Below are positions 11,250-22,111 of a stretch of DNA of 64,000 nt, piece by piece. The number at the start of each line of letters is the position of its first letter. Position 1 is the stretch's first letter. The notes under the pieces were generated by a model. It made no database searches and was not told the origin of the DNA. It worked only from the letters and a program-made list of their open reading frames with translations. The DNA lies in assembly GCA_032622095.1 (NCBI GenBank), contig CP136063.1, positions 119,120,723 to 119,184,722 on the forward strand, in the 5' to 3' direction. The DNA is from Siphonodentalium dalli (taxonomy: Eukaryota; Mollusca; Scaphopoda; Gadilida; Siphonodentaliidae). The position numbers and the translations under genes were made by a program.

Positions 11250-12610
11250 TGAAGTACCTACGTAATACTGGCTATCCGAATGAAGAGATATACATGTATA
11301 TAAAAACCAAAATAGAAGATGACTGCTGGCGACAATGTTTTCCAAAAAAATTCAAAGCATTCGATAGCTCCCATCTAGTTGTCAGCCCGAAGATCAATAT
11401 AAAGTGTGGTGACTATCAGATGAGGGATATGACTGTACAGTTGCTAAACAATTCAGTCACGCAAAAGAGGATCAAACAGTAAGATACCAAATTGCTGCCT
11501 GTGGTAATGTTTTTTAACGAAATTCGGCAAAATTAGATTAATCTCCCCCTGGTTATCCAGAAGATCATTGTGGAATCTGGTGACGATCGGACAAGGGGTG
11601 TCGTCTGTAGGATCAACCAAATTATTTAGCCATAAAAATAGTAAAATTCAAGATCACCGCTGGCAGTGATGTCTTCACAAGGACAGCTTGAGAACAAAAC
11701 ATGGCTCACATCTAGCGGTGACCCAAACTATCCACATGAGAAAAAGTTCTCCAATAAAAGCTGGCTGCAGGGTGCGCCAATTGATTCAAATTCGAAATTT
11801 AACAGGGTGTACTGCTTGTGGTCATGTTTTCCCCGCAAATTTGATAGACTGATGGACAAAACCACTGAATCCGTTGAATCAATATACATGTATACATGGA
11901 TTAATGTATATGCATTGTTATACACAGTACTGGTATATAAAGGTACTGAAAATAACAATATTACTAGTTTACACAAAATAAACCATATATCATGGCTATG
12001 GGTTCTAATATCCGAATATGACAGCTGATAACTTGGTGTGAATTGAAGAGTGGTGGTGTCTCACGCATATCTAACCCTCCATGTTAGAAACATGCCATTA
12101 AATGTCATAAGTATAATCTAGCTTGAGGACAGAAGTTATCCATAAAAACCCCCCTTAATTCAACCAGGTCCTCGCGCGATGTATGGTCGATCACATGATG
12201 ATCTAGGGGGGATTAGAATTGTTGTATAAAAACAGCACTGCATGTAAATATAAAATAAAATAGTGCTACATCTTATTACAGATTATTGCCATATATAATC
12301 AGTGACTATACAGACAGTCTGACAAAATAAAGTTTCAGTGACACTCTATCCGAAGAGGGGAATAATTCCATCTGTTACAGTCAATGGAGCAATTATGAAT
12401 CTGGAAAGGTGAAATTTCTAAGTAATACTAGATATCGACATGACGCGATAACATATAACGTAAATGCAATATGGCCGCTGGCGACCATTTTTTCCTATAA
12501 AATTAAAAAAATATTTGATAGCTCTCATCTGATAGATCAATATCAAGATAAATATGAAGTTTAGTGATGATCGGATGAGTGAAGTGGACTGTGCTAAACG
12601 GTTTAGTAAT
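11250..12610 (+). repeat. Diverged modules with ATGGCCGC and GATCGGATGAG cores, unit A
   Basis: The phrases GATAGCTC and GATGATCGGATGAG recur near 11340-11430, 11560-11600 and 12470-12580 in degenerate form, with CTGGCGACCATTTTTTCC at the last. Similar phrases occur far away at 60720-61160. The 77-codon and 120-codon open frames here simply cross these modules. Their conservation in unit B reflects duplication rather than demonstrated coding. Confidence 0.65.
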
Positions 12611-12945
12611 GCTTAAAAAGATTTTTACCTTAATATTTTTATGTTCACTTTATAAACTTCACTGAGTCATCTTTGTCATGTATTGAGTTTGATATCTGTT
12701 GTTAACAGTTTATAAATCATGTATGTCTCATGTTTGTTATTTTAATTTATGTGTTTATTATCATTAAATAAAGTTGAATTCCTTAAAAAGATTCTTACCT
12801 CAATGTTTTTATGTTCACTTTATAAACTCCACTGAGTCATCTTTGTCATGTATTGAATTTGATATATTTTGTTAACAGTTCATAAATTATGTATGTCTCG
12901 TGTTCGTTATTATATTATATACACTTTATAATGTGTTTCAGAACG
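12611..12945 (+). repeat. ~172-bp tandem pair, unit A
   Basis: CTTAAAAAGATT followed by ATGTTCACTTTATAAACT and CATCTTTGTCATGTATTGA occurs twice, about 172 bp apart. Both copies are AT-rich. The first contains AATAAA just before the second begins. Confidence 0.85.
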
Positions 12946-13609
12946 AAAACAAAATGAATAAAATCAACAAATTTGTAAATTTAAAAACAATTCAAACGTT
13001 GTTGTATTCCATGTCCCAGCCCGGACATATACACCAAATTTCAATAATATTCATTGAGAAACAACGGACCAAACGCCATATAACACCCCGTATGCATCTT
13101 TTATTCCGAGTTGGCCTTTTATTCCGAGTTGGCACGCGCCGATTGGGCGAGTTAGCCCATGGGGCGAGTACGCCGATTCCGACACCTTTTCTATTTGCAG
13201 CAGGTTAAGTTTACGCGTAATTTAATTTACAAAGTTCCCCAATTGCTATCGTAAATAGAGCGACCTTATTTGACAGAGAATGCCTCTGTTATTGATTATA
13301 AAGTTGCTATACATTAAAAAACGACAATTCACATGCTCGTTCAAGCGCAGTAGTCTATTTTCCCCATGTTAAAGAACATCCACAAATACTAAATAACGCT
13401 AACTTACTGCCGAATGTTTTACACGACAACTGTTAACATATTTGGGCTGAATTCATCTGACGCGGTATTATTCCTCAAAATAAACAACAAAACCATCGTT
13501 ACTTGGAAATGTAGTTTGGGCTAACATTTACATAAATCCTCCATATCATTATTCCGACACACACGTCAGATGAAAAAGTCACATGAAGTAACCGGCCAAA
13601 TTGGCCGAA

Positions 13610-13881
13610 ACAAGAAAACTAAAATGCATGCATCAGGTCGGCCGTGACCTATCTACCATAGAATTGTTGTAGCTATCGATTATACATTTTGGAACACCTG
13701 TCTGTATGTATATTTGGGCTGAATTCATCTGACGCGGTATTATTCCTCAAAATAAACAACAAAACCATCGTTACTTGGAAATGTAGTTTGGGCTAACATT
13801 TACATAAATCCTCCATATCATTATTCCGACACACACGTCAGATGAAAAAGTCACATGAAGTAACCGGCCAAATTGGCCGAA
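13610..13881 (+). repeat. Internally deleted 272-bp unit between the two large units
   Basis: The first ~100 bp are the left end of the large unit (ACAAGAAAACTAAAATGC through CTGTCTGTATGTAT). The rest is its right end (ATATTTGGGCTGAATTC through GGCCAAATTGGCCGAAA). About 3 kb of middle is missing, and the join shows a shared AT dinucleotide. The boundaries match those of the flanking units, so the array is full, mini, full. Confidence 0.92.
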
Positions 13882-14339
13882 ACAAGAAAACTAAAATGCA
13901 TGCATCAGGTCGGCCGTGACCTATCTACCATATAATTGTTGTAGCTATCGATTATACATTTTGGAACACCTGTCTGTATGTATGTGTGTATGCGTGAATG
14001 CATGTGTGTATGTGTTATAGACTCTAACACTGCTCGACTGATCCGACTCGGATTTGGTATTTAACGTGTCAACTTGACCTCGCTCATAGGCATGTTTCTG
14101 GACCTTGACCGATCCGACTAAACATTTGTGTGCAGGACTACTTAGATCTCGGGAGCAATATGATCGGGTCCAATTTCACGTGGGACCATGTTCTCGAACG
14201 TGCTGATAATATAATTAATTACATTCACAAGTAATTGCCCCAAGCCTGGCTGATATAGGCATGTTTCTGGACCAACTGAACAATAGTTTGGCCAGACGCT
14301 GTATATACTGGGTACTGTCCAGATGGAGGCGATCACAAA

Positions 14340-14383
14340 AAAAAATCCCTAAATAGCCCGAACGAAGTCGAGTACATCAGCTA
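14340..14383 (+). mobile_element. Decayed Helentron/Helitron-like 3' terminus
   Basis: CCCGAACGAAGTCGAG (a decayed short hairpin) is followed by TACATCAGCTAG and then T. Helitron-type elements end in a short hairpin followed by CTAG and insert before T. Directly downstream, CTGTCTGTTTGTCTGTTAG and ACTGCCGGACAGATTTGACG resemble the start of another such repeat. Confidence 0.5.
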
Positions 14384-14500
14384 GTTTAATATATATTTTG
14401 GACATTTGTCTGTCTGTTTGTCTGTTAGCTATGGCCGGGAAAACTGCCGGACAGATTTGACGAAATTTGATACCTAGGGGAAATTATTTCCAGGGAGTAT

Positions 14501-14875
14501 TTTGGACGGGTCAAATCTTGATCCCGACCTGACTTTGACATTCAAAAAGATCAATTCAAGGTCAAATCTGGTAAAACGGAAGTATTTCAACGAAATATAA
14601 TACCTACTGTTACTTTTGTCCCAGGAGTGTTTCGGTGGGTCAAATCATGACCCTGACCTGATCTTGACATTCAAAATTGTCAATTCAATGTCAAATCGGA
14701 TAAAGCCGGGCGGATTTCGACGGGTACTTTTGTCGTGACTTTTGTCCGGGGAGTGTTTTGGACGGGTCAAATCGTGACCCGACATGACGTTCACCTTTAA
14801 AATGGTCAATTCAAGGTTAAATCGCGCAATTCTCCGAAAATCAGAGGGGAACATCCCGGTCGAAGTAGGGTCCCG
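14501..14875 (+). repeat. GGGTCAAATC tandem block in unit B
   Basis: Counterpart of 10679-11050 with the same three ~125-bp degenerate units. Differences are small substitutions, plus an extra CCGG near the end (GGGTCCCGGCCACC). Confidence 0.8.
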
Positions 14876-15074
14876 GCCACCAGCTACTATTATATATTTC
14901 TAGATTTAGTTACAAACTAAATACCTGTATATTGTACAAAGAAATGTTTGACAAATATATCTGTATCAATATTACCATACGGGTCATTAAAATAGATACG
15001 ACTAAACAAATTTTGAAGGGTGCATGTATCAGGTAAATTTTTATATTTCAAATGATGACAGGAATGCGGAAAGT

Positions 15075-16440
15075 TGAAGTACCTACGTAATACTGGCTAT
15101 CCGAATGAAGAGATATACATGTATATAAAAACCAAAATAGAAGATGACTGCTGGCAACAATGTTTTCCAAAAAAATTCAAAGCATTCGATAGCTCCCATC
15201 TAGTTGTCAGCCCGAAGATCAATATAAAGTGTGGTGACTATCAGATGAGGGATATGTCTGTACAGTTGCTAAACAATTCAGTCATGCAAAAGAGGATCAA
15301 ACAGTAAGATACCAAATTGCTGCCTGTGGTAATGTTTTTTAACGAAATTCGGGAAAATTAGATTACTCTCACCCTGGTTATCCAGAAGATCATTGTGGAA
15401 TCTGGTGACGATCGGACAAGGGGTGTCGTCTGTATGATCAACCAAATTATTTAGCCATAAAAATAGTAAAATTCAAGATCACCGCTGGCAGTGATGTCTT
15501 CACAAGGACAGCTTGAGAACAAAACATGGCTCACATCTAGCGGTGACCCAAACTATCCACATGAGAAAAAGTTCTCCAATAAAAGCTGGCTGCAGGGTGC
15601 GCCAATTGATTCAAATTCGAAATTTAGCAGGGTGTACTGCTTGTGGCCATGTTTTCCCCGCAAATTTGATAGACTGATGGACAAAACCACTGAATACGTT
15701 GAATCAATATACATGTATACATGGATTAATTTATATGCATTGTTATACACAGTACTGGTATATAAAGGTACTGAAAATAACAATATTACTAGTATACACA
15801 AAATAAACCATATATCATGGCTATGGGTTCTAATATCCGAATATGACAGCTGAGAACTTGGTGTGAATTGAAGAGTGGTGGTGTCTCAAGCATATCTAAC
15901 CCTCCACGTTAGAAACATGCCATTAAATGTCATAAGTATAATCTAGCTTGAGGACAGAAGTTATCCATAAAACCCCCCTTAATTCAACCAGGTCCTCGCG
16001 CGATGTATGGTCGATCACATGATGATCTAGGGGGGATTAGAATTGTTGTATAAAAACAGCACTGCATGTAAATATAAAATAAAATAGTGCTACATCTTAT
16101 TACAGATTATTGCCATACATAATCAGTGACTATACAGACAGTCTGACAAAATAAAGTTTCAGTGACACTCTATCCGAAGAGGGGAATAATTCCATCTGTT
16201 ACAGTCAATGGAGCAATTATGAATCTGGAAAGGTGAAATTTCTAAGAAATACTAGATATCGACATGACGCGATAACATATAACGTAAATGCAATATGGCC
16301 GCTGGCGACCATTTTTTCCTATAAAATTAAAAAAATATTTGATAGCTCTCATCTGATAGATCAATATCAAGATAAATATGAAGTTTGGTGATGATCGGAT
16401 GAGTGAAGTGGACTGTGGTCTGTGCTAAACGGTTTGGTAA
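15075..16440 (+). repeat. Diverged ATGGCCGC / GATCGGATGAG modules, unit B
   Basis: Counterpart of 11250-12610. The equivalent open frames are 15074-15307 and 15491-15853. They keep length but carry scattered replacements, with no sign that reading frame rather than recency preserves them. Confidence 0.65.
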
Positions 16441-16443
16441 TGC

Positions 16444-16770
16444 TTAAAAAGATTCTTACCTTAATATTTTTATGTTCACTTTATAAACTTCACTGAGTCA
16501 TCTTTGTCATGTATTGAGTTTGATATCTTTTATTAACAGTTTATAAATTATGTATGTCTCATGTTTGTTATTTTAATTTATGTGTTTATTATCATTAAAT
16601 AAAGTTGCATTCCTTAAAAAGATTCTTACCTCAATGTTCACTTTATAAACTCCACTGAGTCATCTTTGTCATGTATTGAATTTGATATCTTTTGTTAACA
16701 GTTTATAAATTATGTATGTCTCGTGTTCGTTATTATATTATATACACTTTATAGTGTGTTTTCAGAACGA
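16444..16770 (+). repeat. ~172-bp tandem pair, unit B
   Basis: Counterpart of 12611-12945. The second copy lacks about 10 bp, reading CTCAATGTTCACTTT where unit A has CTCAATGTTTTTATGTTC. Confidence 0.8.
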
Positions 16771-17476
16771 AAAAAAAAAATGAATAAAATCAACAAATTT
16801 GTAAATTTAAAAACAATTCAAACGTTGTTGTATTCCATGTCCCAGCCCGGACATATACACCAAATTTCAATAATATTCATTGAGAAACAACGGACAAAAC
16901 GCTATATAACACCCGTATACATATTTTATTCCGAGCCAGACTCATCCTCGGGTACATGTTATAGTAGGTACCGAATTGACACACGTCGACTGGGGCGAGT
17001 TGGCCCTGGGGCGATTAGGCCGATTCCGGCACATTCTATAATTTACCGTATGTATCCGTTTACGCGTAGTTTACTTTAGAAAGTTCCGCAATTAATACCG
17101 TAAATAGAGCGACCATATTTGACAGAGAATGCCTCTGTTATTGATTATAAAGTTGCTATACATTAAAAACGACAAATTCACATGCTCGTTCAAGCGCAGT
17201 AGTCTATTTTCCCCATGTTAAAGGACATCCACAAATACTAAATAACGCTAACCTACTGCCGAATGTTTTACACGACAACTGTTAACATATTTGGGCTGAA
17301 TTCATCTGACGCGGTATTATTCCTCAAAATAAACAACAAAACCATCGTTACTTGGAAATGTAGTTTGGGCTAACATTTACATAAATCCTCCACATCATTA
17401 TTTCGACACACACGTCAGATGAAAAACACACACGAAGTAACCGGCCGGCCGAAATGATTAACGTATACATAATATT

Positions 17477-17754
17477 GGTCGTGGATTGAATGTCCGCTAT
17501 TCGAAGCGATTGGACTTACCACAGCAAACGTCAGACCATTCCTTCCGAAGGGAAGGAATGGAATGATGCTCGCTTATTGGCTGTCACATTTAATGGCGGT
17601 GTTGCCATTTTAAGGTCGAATGCTATAATTGTGGAGGTATGCGATTTACCCCCCAGGCCCATTCCTTCCAAATTAAAAGAGAAGGAACAGAGGAAGGAAT
17701 CGCATATCAGCCTCTAATATAACGCATCATATAGCGGCCATTCAATCATCGTCC
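17477..17754. mobile_element. MITE-like element with ~27-bp imperfect terminal inverted repeats
   Basis: The left end (17477-17503) and the reverse complement of the right end (17728-17754) agree at 21 of 27 positions, sharing GATTGAATG and CCGCTAT. Inside lie further dyads: CATTCCTTCC and GGAAGGAATG with a 4-bp loop, ATTCCTTCC and GGAAGGAAT, and GAGGTATGCGATT against ATCGCATATCAGCCTC. The 75-codon open frame across it is probably fortuitous. No clear target-site duplication is visible. Confidence 0.65.
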
Positions 17755-18173
17755 AAGTTATCATATTTGTATATAATAATAAAGAATCATGTATACACAT
17801 ACACATATCTAGTCCATAAAAATAATAATCAGCGTAATTTGAATGGATACATCATTAAATAATTGACTGCAGTATATCTTATTGTTATTTTTTCCAGAAT
17901 TACAGGAGATTGCGCGATTAAAAACGTTTTACTTCGCATTAGATATCGGGATAAAAGATGCACGTTTTGCATAAATCACAGTAAATCCAGCCAGAAATGG
18001 CAAGTGATTTTCAACAAAGAATTTCTCTGGATCTATCTTGTGAAAAATCGTGAATTTTACATATGATAATTTTCATTATATATAGAATCAGAGCAATTAT
18101 AAAGAGACAATAACAATAATGGATTTTAATACATTTGAGAGGTTGAAAATATTTGTTTCGTTTCTGTCCCTTT
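17755..18173. other. AT-rich sequence, no feature recognised
   Basis: Short open frames only. I see no repeat shared with the rest of the window and no splice-flanked exon. Confidence 0.4.
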
Positions 18174-18709
18174 AGGTACCGAGAACTGCCAGAAAAATTT
18201 ATAATTTCAAACAACATGTCAACCATCAAATAGCTTATTGTCTTGACTCCATGAGAGGAGGCTTCATTTGTATCATAATGTTGAGTTAGCTTTTTAATTG
18301 CATATTATAGCATCATACCCCATGTATTATAATGAAGAATAAAGCAGTCACAAATATGCCAGCCCAATGAAAACAAATGTTCAAATGTGGTGCTGTCCAC
18401 TCAAGCAGGGAGCAATCAACATAAATTAGGCCACAGTGTTAAGAGATATGGTGGTCAGATTTAACTTGGTTATGAACCCATGACCCAGAACTCAACTGAG
18501 CCCAATTTTTCAATGACCAACAAGCATGGCATGAAAATTCTCAATAATAACAAATTATTTATGGTAGTTGTCTTTCTGAATGAAAATAATCATTTAATTT
18601 CATGAATCAAGAACAATTAAGTCTCCTCTCATGATCTTCAGATATGTTATCATGTATATATGAAATGCACTTTCGAACAAAATCTGTTTTACAGCAGTTC
18701 TCGGTACCT
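18174..18709. mobile_element. Candidate non-autonomous element with perfect 16-bp terminal inverted repeats
   Basis: AGGTACCGAGAACTGC at 18174-18189 is the exact reverse complement of 18694-18709. The interior (about 500 bp) is AT-rich with no long frame. Length and termini fit a MITE, but flanks show no obvious target duplication, so family is unassigned. Confidence 0.6.
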
Positions 18710-18904
18710 GAACACAGTGAAATTTTTAAGATTTTTCATGCCATAAAAGTAATGTAAATGAGATTATAATAACCAAATGTCCAATGGTTCTTATGTATGG
18801 TACCACAATAATCTCTTTCACAAAGATATTCCTGATAGATTTAGAGAAAATACATTTTGAAATACCAGGAAATTTTGGCAAAACGTGTATCTGACCCTTA
18901 ACAT

Positions 18905-19165
18905 GAAAGAGACAGCGATATAACTCTCGATTGTGTGATCTATTCAGAATGATGTCACACAACGAAAACAGTCTAATGGACGAGTGATAACTCTTGATTG
19001 AGTAATCTGTACAAAATCGTTTCAATAAAAATTGCACATTTGCTTTATGAAAGAGTAGTAACTCCATCATTAGTTATAAAACTGCAAACCGACGAAGGAG
19101 CGATAACTCTAAATTGTGTGATCTATTCACAAGTGGACATTGTGATTGTGGTTTTAAATTCTAAT
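18905..19165 (+). repeat. Dispersed repeat with GCGATAACTCT submotifs, copy 2
   Basis: Matches 10031-10265 over most of its length, with the same order of submotifs and small indels. Neither copy carries a coding frame or a recognisable terminus. Confidence 0.85.
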
Positions 19166-19559
19166 TTTTTCAGAATTACAGTCTACATGTATCCAAAAGT
19201 AGTAGCATGTCTGAAGTACATACATTTATAAGTGATATACATTATAATCTGCATATATATAACTTGTATGTATGGCATCAGCCCAATGGAATAACACATA
19301 TTGGTGATAATTATAACAAATACCATATTAATTAATTAATCACCAGTGAACTAGTTGATGAATTTTTGGCCTCTGCATTGTATGGTTGTTCAAGTTGTTT
19401 CGAATTCCCATAGCAGTACAGATCCCAAAGACACCATGTATGTCCCTGTTAAAAGATTTTGTAGGAGCGATACAAAGTTCCATATTCGAGCTATCGTTAT
19501 CGTGTTCAAATCACATAGATTGAATCACCGGTTGACAATAAAGCCGCCAGTCAAAATAA

Positions 19560-19900
19560 AGGATTATAAAAGTGCGGCTGTGGAGTACAATAGATTTGCA
19601 GCTGGTCGCGCATTGACTCGAAGTAATCAATGTTGTCAATTCCCATATTTGGTTGTGGTGTGAATAATCGAGCGGCCTTGAGATATAATTAGCCAATCAA
19701 GGACACGGATTTTGATACGCACATGTCACTATGGAATTTACGCGTTATTTACAATTCAGATGCCCTTATATGGGTGCGGCGGTATGACTAGCCAATCAAA
19801 GTACGATACTCATTACATGCGTTACTTTGATGAATTTACGGGATATCTACAATTGAATGTTTGTTCCCTTATATGGGAACTGCATGAGCTCTAAGTCCAG
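19560..19900. repeat. Semi-tandem repeat with AGCCAATCAA boxes
   Basis: AGCCAATCAA occurs at 19691-19700 and 19790-19799. Similar surroundings (ATTTACG, then TACAATTCAGATG or TACAATTGAATG, then CCCTTATATGGG) suggest a degenerate tandem of about 100-130 bp. CCAAT boxes can act in promoters, but no start site is supported. Confidence 0.45.
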
Positions 19901-20103
19901 TCTGGCACCAAGTTTGTATTGGAGATCGCTAACTTCATCCGAACGAACGAACGTATATTTTATTATAGTGACATGTGTGTATAGTGTATACAAAACATCA
20001 CATACAGGTGATAACAATGTCGAGTTACAAAATAACAACACACCCGGCCAATAAGGCCTATAAGTCACTTTAAACAAATAATAAAGAAAATTGTTGTGCA
20101 CAT

Positions 20104-21015
20104 TCATGGGATAGAAAAGGTTTTGCTAAGAAGATCTTGTCTTTTTTGATAAGCACTATAAAGAAATTTAGCTACTTGAAGGGGATACCGATTCATTAGT
20201 CGCGTAAGCAAGCAGACGTCACTAAATTGCGTCTGTCCATTTTCAATCGCGATATATGACATCAGTTTTGATCGCAAGTGTTTATATGCTCGACAGTTAA
20301 GCAGAACATGTGTCTCATCTTCAACTTGGCTACAAGCACACAGAGAGCAATATCTCTTGTCGGAATCTTCCTTATTATACCTCCCAGTCTCAATATTCAA
20401 GGGGAGAACACCGCATCGAAATTGTGCCATAATCGATCTTTCAGCTTTGCTGATGTTAAGAGTGACATATCTTTCTAATTCGTATGTGTGTTTAAATAAT
20501 ATATAGGTTCTCAATTTAGGTAATTTGTTTGTATCCAATGTTGTCAGACGGAGAGGCCTTTCGTAAGATCGAACCTTAACGAATATCACACCATCATATG
20601 TCCACGTACTGTCTATAAAGTTCAGTTTTAACATTTTTCGGCAGCGAGCGGCAATGGTTGACCGAGTCTTCGTGAGATGCTCGTTCACAAAGACATATTT
20701 CATATCAGGCTTCCCTTTCATATTTGATCGGCCCTTATAGAATCGCTTCCTGATTTTATAGTTAGCAAATTTCACAAGTAGCGTTCGTGGTTTATTGTCC
20801 GTCGCGTTCCTTGGGTCTCCGGAGCGGTGGCTTCGTTGGATTTCATGCTCCTGCAGCTGCACTCCCATGTTTTTGGCTAAGTCTAGTATGAGATCTTCTG
20901 GCTCTTCTCCGTCATTCTCTGAGATTCCACTAATTCGCAGTGAGTCCCGCATGGTGTATTGTCGCAAATCGTCAAGTGCGTCACCAAGATCTTGTATTTG
21001 GGCATCTTTTTCCAA
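20104..21015 (-). CDS. Retrotransposon ORF1 C-terminal part fused to an ORF2 zinc-finger tail
   Basis: 303 codons from the first ATG of this frame, which also extends upstream to about 21060. Residues 1-25 continue a coiled coil. About 26-160 look like an L1-type ORF1 RNA-binding protein: LRISGISEND, then RSHRSGDP, then RTLLVKFANYKIRKRFYKGR, then VFVNEHLTKTRSTIAARCRK. From about 167 the character changes to the tail of a non-LTR ORF2: RSIMAQFRCGVLPLNIETGR and a CX2CX9HX4C finger (C223, C226, H236, C241). No reverse transcriptase lies between. This looks like an internal deletion joining ORF1 to the ORF2 end in frame. It is separated from its N-terminal part by a 2-bp frameshift near 21057. 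Confidence 0.8.
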   Translation of the reverse strand: MEKDAQIQDLGDALDDLRQYTMRDSLRISGISENDGEEPEDLILDLAKNMGVQLQEHEIQRSHRSGDPRNATDNKPRTLLVKFANYKIRKRFYKGRSNMKGKPDMKYVFVNEHLTKTRSTIAARCRKMLKLNFIDSTWTYDGVIFVKVRSYERPLRLTTLDTNKLPKLRTYILFKHTYELERYVTLNISKAERSIMAQFRCGVLPLNIETGRYNKEDSDKRYCSLCACSQVEDETHVLLNCRAYKHLRSKLMSYIAIENGQTQFSDVCLLTRLMNRYPLQVAKFLYSAYQKRQDLLSKTFSIP

Positions 21016-21026
21016 TAACTTCCTTT

Positions 21027-21665
21027 TCAGTTCTTCGATGTCTGACCTAAGGTCTGTTGCGCTTCATTGACCATTCTGCGTATTGGGGCAGCAAACATGT
21101 CGGAGAACAAAGATTTCACCTGTGGGTTTTGTAGTGCTGTTATTAGTCCGGATGAAAAATCATTGGCTGGACCAGGTGGTACTTGGTTTTGTGGTAGTCC
21201 ATAAAGATGACTGGGGATGACATGTGTCGATGTTCGAGGTTGGAAGGAAATGTGAGGAGGTGGTGGTGGTGGAAATTTAATCGGTGAAGTCGGAAATAAT
21301 GGCGGTGGAGGTGGAAAGCCCTGCGTTCGGTGGAAGTCCTCATCTGCTATAGTACTTTTCGCGTAAGGGTTAAATACTGATGTTGACAGTGACCCAGATA
21401 ATTCCCTTTGTTTTTTTGAATCTACTCCCGCCATGAGGCTATCATCGGAACCTGGAGGTCTTTTAGTGTTGGCTGTGTCACGTGTTGCTCCTGTATATCC
21501 GGGACTTGTATACGCGTAGTGGCTTGTGTATATTGCGGTGGCAGCTACAGAGTTAATTACACTTGTTGTGAACGATATGCCGTGTGTGGTGGCAGCGGCA
21601 ATGTTAACTACACTCGTCGTGCTCAATGATTGAGCTGTTGCTGTCGTCACACTGGCTGAAGACAT
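21027..21665 (-). CDS. N-terminal part of the same retrotransposon ORF1 (Ser/Thr- and Pro-rich)
   Basis: 212 codons, starting at the ATG at 21665. The first ~80 residues are rich in Ser, Thr and Ala. Residues about 117-140 carry two polyproline runs. The end, IRRMVNEAQQTLGQTSKN, is out of frame with the expected coiled coil. In the neighbouring frame the sequence reads TDLRSDIEELKRKLLEKD and joins the 303-codon ORF. The doubled GC in GAAGCGCAACAG accounts for the shift. The two parts were therefore one ORF1 of about 525 codons. The bias in composition is typical of ORF1 leaders, but I recognise no enzyme domain here. Confidence 0.75.
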   Translation of the reverse strand: MSSASVTTATAQSLSTTSVVNIAAATTHGISFTTSVINSVAATAIYTSHYAYTSPGYTGATRDTANTKRPPGSDDSLMAGVDSKKQRELSGSLSTSVFNPYAKSTIADEDFHRTQGFPPPPPLFPTSPIKFPPPPPPHISFQPRTSTHVIPSHLYGLPQNQVPPGPANDFSSGLITALQNPQVKSLFSDMFAAPIRRMVNEAQQTLGQTSKN

Positions 21666-22111
21666 TATCGGTGATTACTGATTACAGCTCACGTCCAGTA
21701 AATTTCTCGGTATGCCGTGTGGGTCAAAGGTCATCCGATAAATCAAACAATATAGTTCCCCTCCTTTAAGTCCAAAAAATCTGTTTTTCAAGAATGCACA
21801 ATATTAATAACTCAATACAAGTTCAAATTCACCAGAGCTAATATGATCTGGGTTGAAAGTTACTTTATGAAACACACGATCAACATACAGTTGATGTCAT
21901 GTTTACGACGAAATTACGAGATAAGCTGATAAGATCTAATGTTATGTTATTGTCAGCATGTTCTCTCACCTAGTATAGCGAAATAACACTAAACACATCC
22001 CTGCATTGATTATCAAGCATATTATTGAATTTCCTCCATCTCCTTAATCTTCAACATAGAATTACACCCAATAGTCACTGACAGCGAAAAATCACCTGCC
22101 TCCCATTATCA
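21666..22111 (-). other. Probable 5' untranslated or flanking region of the ORF1 element
   Basis: Directly upstream of the ORF1 start on the minus strand. No open frame or repeat match is visible. The 5' boundary of the element cannot be fixed. Confidence 0.35.

Larger units (their letters stand above)
10334..13609 (+). repeat. Large tandem duplication, unit A (~3.3 kb)
   Basis: Begins at ACAAGAAAACTAAAATGC and ends at GGCCAAATTGGCCGAAA. Nearly the whole length recurs as 13882-17454 with scattered substitutions. Unit A lacks about 270 bp present in unit B, through two deletions next to GCTGAT and TTTCTGGAC. The unit is itself a mosaic of a GGGTCAAAT tandem block, modules with ATGGCCGC-type cores and a ~172-bp tandem pair. 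Open frames of 77 and 120 codons are conserved between copies, but they lie in sequence that is repetitive elsewhere and look non-coding. Confidence 0.92.
13882..17454 (+). repeat. Large tandem duplication, unit B (~3.6 kb)
   Basis: Second full copy of the unit at 10334-13609. It keeps about 293 bp at 14208-14500, of which unit A retains only about 20 bp, including a decayed Helentron-like 3' end. Around 16920-17030 the copies diverge more than elsewhere. The right end lacks the AAATTGG of unit A, reading CCGGCCGGCCGAAA. Confidence 0.92.

Noticed and set aside
11249-12028. 77- and 120-codon frames conserved between the two large tandem units
   Set aside because: Conservation follows from recent duplication, the frames cross repeat modules found elsewhere, and there is no family resemblance.
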